Source: Gemmatimonadota bacterium (lineage in GTDB: Bacteria > Gemmatimonadota > Gemmatimonadetes > Longimicrobiales > RSA9). From it: DNA of 5,868 bases. The stretch spans positions 1 to 5,868 of the forward strand of contig VEPF01000328.1 of NCBI GenBank assembly GCA_012027055.1. Reading direction: 5' to 3'. Under the pieces are notes generated by a model. That model was not told the origin of the DNA, did no database searches, and saw only the letters and a program-made list of their open reading frames with translations. Position 1 is the first letter of the stretch. Each line of letters opens with the position of its first letter. Position numbers and translations under genes: made by a program. Below are positions 1 to 4,279 of the stretch, piece after piece.

Positions 1-1
1 C

Positions 2-979
2 AGCGGTGCGGCCGTGAAACCCGTCATCCACAGCGACTACAGGGGCGGGGACATCACGCTCCCGGCCGATCCCGCGCAGGTGATCCGGGTGGCGCAGCAC
101 CCGGCGCTCGAGCGGCTGATCGGCGACGACATCATCACCACGGATGGCACCACGCTGCTGGGCTCGGATGACAAGGCCGGCGTGGCGGCGATCATGACCA
201 TGATCGACGTGCTCATGCAGAACCCGCAGGTGCCGCATGGGCCGATCGCGGTGGCGTTCACGCCGGACGAGGAGGTCGGCACCGGGATCAGGGAGTTCGA
301 CGTCGCCCGCTTCGGCGCGGACTGCGCCTACACGGTGGATGGCGGCGAGCTGGGGGAGATCAACGACGAGACCTTCAGCGCGCGCCTGGCCACGGTCACG
401 TTCCACGGCAGGAGCACGCACCCGGGGACGGCGAAAGGCGTGATGGGCAACGCCATCCGCGCCGTGGGCGACTTCCTGGCGCGGCTGCCGCAGGACCTGC
501 GGCCGGAGTTGACGGAAGAGCGCGCCGGCTTCGTGCACCCGTACACCGGCACGCTGGACGTGGAGACGTCGCGGGTGAAGCTGATCCTGCGCGATTTCGA
601 GGAGGCGGGCCTGGACCGGCAGGAGGCTCTGCTGCGGCAGCTCACGGCGGCCACGGAGCAGGCGCACCCCGGGCTGAGCATCGCGCTGGAGGTCAAGGAG
701 CAGTACCGGAACATGCACGAGGTGCTGAAGGACCATCCGCACCTGACGGAGTATGCGTTCGAGGCGGCGAGGCGCGCGGGCGTGGAGCCGTTCCGCAAGC
801 CGATCCGCGGCGGCACCGACGGTTCCCGGCTCACGTTCCGCGGCCTGCCCTGCCCGAACCTGTTCACGGGCGGCCACGAGTTCCACAGCAGGCTGGAGTT
901 CAACTCGCGCGCGGGCCTGGAGAAGACCACCGCGACGCTGGTGCACCTGGCGGCGCTCTTCGCCGAGCGTCGGCCGTAG
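2..979 (+). CDS. pepT: Peptidase T (tripeptide aminopeptidase, M20 family), 5'-truncated by window edge
   Basis: Cytosolic zinc metallopeptidase that removes the N-terminal residue from tripeptides, serving peptide salvage. The frame is open from the first complete codon, so the gene begins before the window. Lining the last zinc-ligand histidine up with E. coli PepT His379 implies about 84 residues are missing, including the HVDT segment carrying one zinc ligand and a catalytic Asp. Numbering from the GTG at 14 (an internal Val, not the start), the visible active-site parts are: LLGSDDKAG (bridging Asp near 52-53), FTPDEEVG (PDEE at 84-87, catalytic Glu plus zinc Glu), YTVDGGELGE (Asp109) and FTGGHEFHSRLEF (His291). 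HPGTAKGVM (136-144) and KPIRGGTDG (262-270) are further PepT hallmarks, and the dimerisation domain lies between about 125 and 230. The usual NYHGKHE around the last histidine reads EFHSRLE here, a mild divergence. The 3' end overlaps the convergent hydrolase gene by 80 bases. Identification is confident from family motifs. Confidence 0.95.
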   Translation, partial: SGAAVKPVIHSDYRGGDITLPADPAQVIRVAQHPALERLIGDDIITTDGTTLLGSDDKAGVAAIMTMIDVLMQNPQVPHGPIAVAFTPDEEVGTGIREFDVARFGADCAYTVDGGELGEINDETFSARLATVTFHGRSTHPGTAKGVMGNAIRAVGDFLARLPQDLRPELTEERAGFVHPYTGTLDVETSRVKLILRDFEEAGLDRQEALLRQLTAATEQAHPGLSIALEVKEQYRNMHEVLKDHPHLTEYAFEAARRAGVEPFRKPIRGGTDGSRLTFRGLPCPNLFTGGHEFHSRLEFNSRAGLEKTTATLVHLAALFAERRP

Positions 980-1862
980 CGGTCGGTTCCGGGCCCCCGC
1001 CGGCACTGCCCGCCGCCAGGAAATCGACGGCGCGCTCGATCACGCCGGGCGCGCGCAGGATGCGGCGGTGGCCGAACCCTTCGGCCGGGAGCAGCGTGAT
1101 GTTCGGGAAGGCCGCGGCCAGCGCGCGCGCTTCCGAGAAGGGGACCTCGGGATCGCCGGGGTCGTGGAAGAGGAGCGTCGGCTGCGGCCAGCCGCCGGGA
1201 ATGCGGGTGAGCGCGAAGGCGGTGAGGGGGTGCCCGTATGCCGCCGTGGCCAGCCGCAGCAGCTCCTCGCCTGCCGCGGGGCCGAGCCGGAGCATGCCGG
1301 CCACGCCCACGAAGTGCAGCAGCGGGTCATCCAGGCCGGCAATGAGCACCAGCCGCTCCACGGCCACCGGCGGGCGGCCCAGCAGGTGGTTGCCAGCGGC
1401 CGCGGCGGCGGCCGCGTAGGCGCCGGCGGAGTGCCCGACCACGCCCCGCAGCTGGCCCACCTCGCCAGCCACGCAGCCGAGCGCCCGTGCCATGTCGAGC
1501 CCATCAGTGCGCCGGCCCTCCGACTCCCCGTGGGCCGGCATGTCGAACGCGACCACGTCCAGCGCCCGCGCGAGCAGCGGCTCCACCCACGGCGTGAAGT
1601 GGGCCGCACGGGAGTTCCAGCCGTGCGCGAGCAGGACCGTGCCCGCGGCGGCGCCGTTGCCGCGCCAGCGATAGGCGCAGAGCCGCCGGTCGTCCGCGTC
1701 CACGGTGAACGGTTCGGCACGCTCCAGCAGCGCGCGAGCCGCCGAGCTCACGCGCGGGCGCGCCGAGGGCTGTGCGGCCAGCGCGAACGCCCGCTGCGCG
1801 GCAGCCCGCGGCGCGAGCGCACCGAGGGTGCGGAAGTACGCGCGGACCAGCCGGTCTCTCAC
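900..1862 (-). CDS. Alpha/beta hydrolase, uncharacterised family
   Basis: Predicted 320-residue cytosolic serine hydrolase; the substrate (ester, thioester or similar) cannot be told. The fold is clear: a first strand leading to the oxyanion motif AHGW (79-82), AFDMPAHGESEG (105-116), nucleophile elbow GHSAG (143-147, Ser145), a cap-like region around 180-222, LLFHDPGDPEVPF (230-242, acid probably Asp237) and EGFGHRRIL (261-269, His265). The complete Ser-Asp-His triad suggests an active enzyme. A helical, Arg/Ala-rich leader of about 65 residues (YFRTLGALAPRAAAQ near 9-23) precedes the core; from memory, such leaders and the GHRRIL motif recur in a group of unassigned bacterial hydrolases. 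I chose the GTG at 1862 because it overlaps the kinase stop (GTGA) and the protein then begins right before the conserved leader; no good Shine-Dalgarno is visible, fitting translational coupling. Residues beyond about 285 are a low-complexity Pro/Ala/Arg tail, mostly encoded opposite the end of pepT and possibly without function. Confidence 0.9.
   Translation of the reverse strand: MRDRLVRAYFRTLGALAPRAAAQRAFALAAQPSARPRVSSAARALLERAEPFTVDADDRRLCAYRWRGNGAAAGTVLLAHGWNSRAAHFTPWVEPLLARALDVVAFDMPAHGESEGRRTDGLDMARALGCVAGEVGQLRGVVGHSAGAYAAAAAAAGNHLLGRPPVAVERLVLIAGLDDPLLHFVGVAGMLRLGPAAGEELLRLATAAYGHPLTAFALTRIPGGWPQPTLLFHDPGDPEVPFSEARALAAAFPNITLLPAEGFGHRRILRAPGVIERAVDFLAAGSAGGGPEPTATADARRRAPPGAPASRWSSPGPRAS
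1859..1862 (-). other. GTGA stop/start overlap, kinase to hydrolase
   Basis: The kinase stop TGA (1861-1859) shares its first two bases with the hydrolase start GTG (1862-1860). No purine-rich ribosome site is visible just upstream, so the hydrolase is probably translated by ribosomes that have just finished the kinase. Confidence 0.75.
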
Positions 1863-2743
1863 GGCTCGACCGGGTGAGCCCGGCGTGCCCGCAGCCACGC
1901 GCGCGTCCCGAACACCGCGCACGATGCCGTCGCTTCCGCGCAGCCCATCACGATCGCATCGACGAACCCGGCTCCGCGCGCCAGTGCCAGCGCGGCGGCG
2001 CCGTGCAGGATGTCCCCCGCGCCGAGCGTATCGACGATCGGTCCTCCGGTTGGCGGCACCAGCTCCCGCACCGACCCATCCACATCGACCAGGACCGGCC
2101 GGTCCCCGCGCGTGACCGCGGCGCCCGCGCAGCCCGCGGCACGCAGGGCCGCCATGGTCCCGGCCGGATCGCCGGGCGCGCCGGGCACGCGGAACCGCTC
2201 CGAGACCACCGCCCACCGGACCCGGTGCAGCCGGCCTGCCAGGCTCGCCAGCCAGCGCCCGCCATCGAGCAGCACCGGGACCTGGGGGAAGGCATCCGTG
2301 ATCCGGTCGAACAACGTCGGGTGGAAGCCATCCCACGCGATGACGTCCGGCGAAACGGTCGGGAGCGTGAGCAGGTCGGCATTGGCGGTGGCGGCCAGGT
2401 CGTGGGAGATGATGGTGCGGCGGCCTTCGGCGTCCGTCAGCACGGTCGAGACGGACAGGCGGCTGCCGGGTGCCGCGCAGTCCTGGTACTCGACGCCGAA
2501 CTCGCGCGCATCCGCGAGCACGAGCGGCCGCAGCGGCTCAGCCCCGGCCGCACTCACGCAGATGGCCCGCCCGCCCAGCGCGGCGAACGTCACGGCGGCG
2601 GTGTACGAAGGACCGCCCGGTGCCACGATCGACTCGTCGGCTTCGGCGCCCATGTCGGCGCGCGGCACCGCAGCGACGCGGTACTGCACGTCGATCGTGG
2701 TCTGGCCGACGAAGATCCCGAGCGGCGACGGGAGTGAGCTCAT
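1859..2743 (-). CDS. PfkB-family carbohydrate kinase, substrate unassigned
   Basis: A 294-residue ribokinase-fold enzyme expected to transfer phosphate from ATP to a hydroxyl of a sugar or related small molecule in the cytosol. The first strand IFVGQTTIDVQYRV (10-23) and the substrate-side di-glycine APGGPSYTAAVTFAALGG (41-58) form the N-terminal part. VLLDGGRWL (157-165) and VVSERFRVPG (179-188) lie in the middle, and AVTRGDRPVL (209-218) leads to the PfkB signature VDTLGAGDILHGAA (237-250). That signature holds the anion hole GAGD with catalytic base Asp244. The C-terminal FGTRAWL (278-284) recalls a bacterial group of unassigned sugar kinases related to ketohexokinase/YihV-type enzymes. 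Asn, common six residues into the GGxxxN motif, is Thr48 here. Length is normal. The ATG at 2743 overlaps the TonB-like gene's stop (ATGA), and the gene ends in a GTGA overlap with the hydrolase, so it is the middle gene of a coupled trio. No Shine-Dalgarno is evident. The family is certain; the substrate is not deducible. Confidence 0.93.
   Translation of the reverse strand: MSSLPSPLGIFVGQTTIDVQYRVAAVPRADMGAEADESIVAPGGPSYTAAVTFAALGGRAICVSAAGAEPLRPLVLADAREFGVEYQDCAAPGSRLSVSTVLTDAEGRRTIISHDLAATANADLLTLPTVSPDVIAWDGFHPTLFDRITDAFPQVPVLLDGGRWLASLAGRLHRVRWAVVSERFRVPGAPGDPAGTMAALRAAGCAGAAVTRGDRPVLVDVDGSVRELVPPTGGPIVDTLGAGDILHGAAALALARGAGFVDAIVMGCAEATASCAVFGTRAWLRARRAHPVEP
2740..2743 (-). other. ATGA stop/start overlap, TonB-like gene to kinase
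   Basis: The TonB-like stop TGA (2742-2740) overlaps the kinase ATG (2743-2741). The bases just upstream of the ATG lack an AGGAGG-like site, which favours re-initiation by terminating ribosomes. Confidence 0.75.
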
Positions 2744-3489
2744 GGCAGCGGGGTGTCCCAATTCGAACCGCCGCCAACGAGCATCCCGATGCCGGATCTG
2801 AACTCGATCACGATGGTCATCCAGACCGGCGCGGCCGCGCCCCCCATCCGTCCCGGTACGAACTCGAACGCGGACAGTGCCTCGATGGCGGCACGGTCCA
2901 GCAACGGATCCAGGCCGCGCAATACCGTGGGTTGGACCAACCGACCTGATGTGTCGACGACTCCCCGCACCCACACCTTGCCCTCGATGCCGCTGCCCCT
3001 GAGAGCGTCCGGATAGCTGTGGGCAAGGACCTCCTTCACGCGCTCGGGATTGCTGATCGAAGGCATGACCTCGGGGATCAGGACGGGGTCCTGGGGCGCC
3101 TCCGGCTCAGGCGTGCCGGACGCAGCCGTTTCCAGTAATGGGGGCGGAGGTGGTGGCGGAGGCTCGACCTCCTCCAGCAGAACCTCCAGTCCAGGTTTGC
3201 CGTCCCGGTCACCAGCCTCACGGGCCGCCCCCGTGCGCGCCGGCTCGTCGCTGCTCAGCACCCACATCACGACGCCGGCAAGCGCCACCACCAGGCCCGC
3301 CCAGGACATCCTGCGGCTGCGGCTGATCTGCCTGAGAGTGGCTTCGGAAGCGAAGGTGGTGGAGAACGCGAATCGGGAGAGCAGCGGGGCGTTGCTGACG
3401 CGGTCCCTGAATCCTCTGCGAGCTTCCGAGACGCCCGCGATTCCCCCGACGATCATCAGGGCGCCAACGACGAGGAGCAGCCAGTGCAT
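2740..3489 (-). CDS. TonB C-terminal domain protein with two predicted N-terminal membrane helices
   Basis: A 249-residue inner-membrane protein with a periplasmic TonB-type domain. Predicted order: helix 1 (about 2-20, HWLLLVVGALMIVGGIAGV); an Arg-rich loop (21-60, nine Arg against three acidic residues), hence cytoplasmic by the positive-inside rule; helix 2 (about 61-80, MSWAGLVVALAGVVMWVLSS); an acidic and Pro-rich linker (81-145) with eight consecutive Pro at 110-117; then the TonB_C domain (about 155-231). The last shows SYPDALRGSGIEGKVWV, VVDTSGRL, AIEALSAFEFVPGR and a final strand WMTIVIEF, all typical. Classical TonB has one membrane helix with an SxxxH motif that engages ExbB; neither helix shows that motif, and no exbB/exbD lies nearby. 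It could be an energy transducer, or a TonB_C protein serving another envelope role. I chose the ATG at 3489 because AGGAGGG sits 4 bases upstream and helix 1 starts at once; an in-frame ATG 19 codons earlier has no such support. Its stop overlaps the kinase start. Confidence 0.88.
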   Translation of the reverse strand: MHWLLLVVGALMIVGGIAGVSEARRGFRDRVSNAPLLSRFAFSTTFASEATLRQISRSRRMSWAGLVVALAGVVMWVLSSDEPARTGAAREAGDRDGKPGLEVLLEEVEPPPPPPPPLLETAASGTPEPEAPQDPVLIPEVMPSISNPERVKEVLAHSYPDALRGSGIEGKVWVRGVVDTSGRLVQPTVLRGLDPLLDRAAIEALSAFEFVPGRMGGAAAPVWMTIVIEFRSGIGMLVGGGSNWDTPLP

Positions 3490-3493
3490 TTCG

Positions 3494-3500
3494 CCCTCCT
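3494..3500 (-). promoter_or_regulatory. Strong ribosome binding site for the TonB-like gene
   Basis: AGGAGGG on the - strand, four bases (CGAA) before the ATG at 3489. It is a near-perfect match to the anti-Shine-Dalgarno sequence and decides the start. It is the strongest such site in the window and may load ribosomes for the whole coupled trio. Confidence 0.8.
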
Positions 3501-3531
3501 GTTGCCGGCGGGACCACCACGTATGCGCTTG

Positions 3532-3568
3532 CCCGTCGTGCTCCATTCGCGAACGACGATCGGACGGG
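3532..3568 (-). promoter_or_regulatory. Nested dyad in the intergenic gap before the TonB-like gene (possible operator or mRNA hairpin)
   Basis: The 95-base gap 3490-3584 holds outer arms CCCGTC (3532-3537) and GACGGG (3563-3568) around an 8-base palindrome TTCGCGAA (3546-3553); the two symmetries are centred within about half a base of each other. An alternative pairing, CGTCGT (3534-3539) with ACGACG (3553-3558), excludes the outer one. Such symmetry could be a dimeric repressor site or a leader hairpin, but short GC-rich inverted repeats arise by chance. There is no T-tract, so a classical terminator is unlikely. I see no convincing -35/-10 pair in the gap. Confidence 0.25.
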
Positions 3569-3584
3569 TGAGGCGCGCTCCCGG

Positions 3585-4238
3585 TTAGCGATCAACGAGC
3601 TGCAACTCGCGCACCTGCACATCACCGGCAGCGCACAGCGCACCGATCTGCGACACCGCGAAAGCGTACTTCTCCGCGGTGACGCGGTCCAGCAGCAGCC
3701 GCGAGGCAGCGAACTGGCCGAGTTCCCGGAGCGCCTCCGCCTTCATCAGGCGCTCGTCCTCGATGGCTTCGTCCAGCAGGGCCGCGAGGGCCTCGAGGTT
3801 CTTCCGCCAGTAGGCCGGTGCGGCCGCGACGCGCGCCGGCCTCGGCCCCGGCAGTTCGCGGAAGGCATCGTTGTGCCGCCACCACGCGAGCGTGCGCAGT
3901 CGCTGCTCCTGCGCGGCACCGGCCGCCAGCCCCCCGCGAATGGCGCGGTAGTATTCCGCCTCGTTCGGTTCGCGAACGGGACGCGCGCTCTGCCAGGCCG
4001 GGTCGCCGTCTTCACCCCGCCGCTCGAGTAGGCCGATCTCCGGCGCGGCCGCGAGCCAGTAGCACTGCCGGCAACGGTGGCAGCGCACGACCGCGGGCGG
4101 ACGCGGGAACATGGGCGCGAGGCGCTTGCCGTCCGTCCAGAGACGCGCCCCGATGGTGTTGCCCGAGAGCAGCGTCAGGTAGCGGGCGAGGGCCTGGCAG
4201 TGCGGGCAGGCGATGATCTGCGGAGGACCGGGTCTCAT
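3585..4238 (-). CDS. Hypothetical protein with possible zinc ribbon and TPR-like helical C-terminus
   Basis: A 217-residue, probably cytosolic protein (no signal peptide or membrane segment) of a family I cannot name. The N-terminal part carries two cysteine knuckles, CPHC (11-14) and CHRCRQC (53-59), the second with a third Cys, enough for a zinc-ribbon-like site with an insert of 38 residues. The insert contains SGNTIGARLWTDGKRLAPM (25-43), which looks conserved in kind. The middle (90-145) is Arg-rich with YYRAIRGGL and LAWWRHNDAFREL. The C-terminal part (about 148-188) is helical, and KAEALRELGQFAASRLLLDRV resembles one TPR unit; the last stretch is KYAFAVSQIGALCAAGD. The start ATG at 4238 is backed by GAGG 7 bases upstream and places the first Cys pair close to the N-terminus, as is usual for zinc ribbons. 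It lies 41 bases after the DUF2339 gene and 95 before the TonB-like gene on the same strand. Metal binding and any partner are inference. Confidence 0.8.
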   Translation of the reverse strand: MRPGPPQIIACPHCQALARYLTLLSGNTIGARLWTDGKRLAPMFPRPPAVVRCHRCRQCYWLAAAPEIGLLERRGEDGDPAWQSARPVREPNEAEYYRAIRGGLAAGAAQEQRLRTLAWWRHNDAFRELPGPRPARVAAAPAYWRKNLEALAALLDEAIEDERLMKAEALRELGQFAASRLLLDRVTAEKYAFAVSQIGALCAAGDVQVRELQLVDR

Positions 4239-4245
4239 GTGAGTG

Positions 4246-4249
4246 CCTC
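4246..4249 (-). promoter_or_regulatory. Ribosome binding site for the zinc-ribbon gene
   Basis: GAGG on the - strand with a 7-base spacer to the ATG at 4238. Modest in strength but well placed, and it supports the chosen start. The rest of the short gap (4239-4279) shows no terminator or promoter that I can support. Confidence 0.5.
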
Positions 4250-4279
4250 GCGTGCTGGTCTACGTGCGGGCCGCGCCGG

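Noticed and set aside
980..1020. GC-rich inverted pieces after the pepT stop as a possible terminator
   Set aside because: Only short palindromes such as GGGCCC are seen, with no stable stem and no T-tract, and the stretch is coding on the other strand.
753..1877. Long + strand open frame across the pepT end and the hydrolase gene
   Set aside because: It is Arg/Gly/Ala-rich low-complexity translation with no domain, lies antisense to a clear hydrolase and overlaps pepT in another frame; such frames are expected in DNA of this GC content.
1862..2336. Upstream extension of the hydrolase frame to an ATG at 2336
   Set aside because: The added 158 residues are low-complexity and lie entirely inside the kinase gene in another frame; the GTG at 1862 overlapping the kinase stop is far more plausible.
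1772..2737. Long + strand open frame of 321 codons opposite the kinase gene
   Set aside because: It is antisense to a confidently identified PfkB kinase, and its product is Arg/His/Gln-rich without recognisable motifs.
2744..2974. Upstream extension of the kinase frame to a start at 2974
   Set aside because: The extra residues are out-of-frame readings of the TonB_C domain; the ATG at 2743 begins directly before the first PfkB strand.
3050..3571. + strand open frame with a Gly/Ser-rich run opposite the TonB-like gene
   Set aside because: The glycine run is the reverse reading of the proline tract in the TonB-like linker; there is no ribosome site or domain.
3968..3977. 10-base palindrome GTTCGCGAAC resembling the intergenic TTCGCGAA
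   Set aside because: It lies inside the zinc-ribbon protein's coding sequence and is explained by codons; two short matches are too few to claim a shared regulator site.
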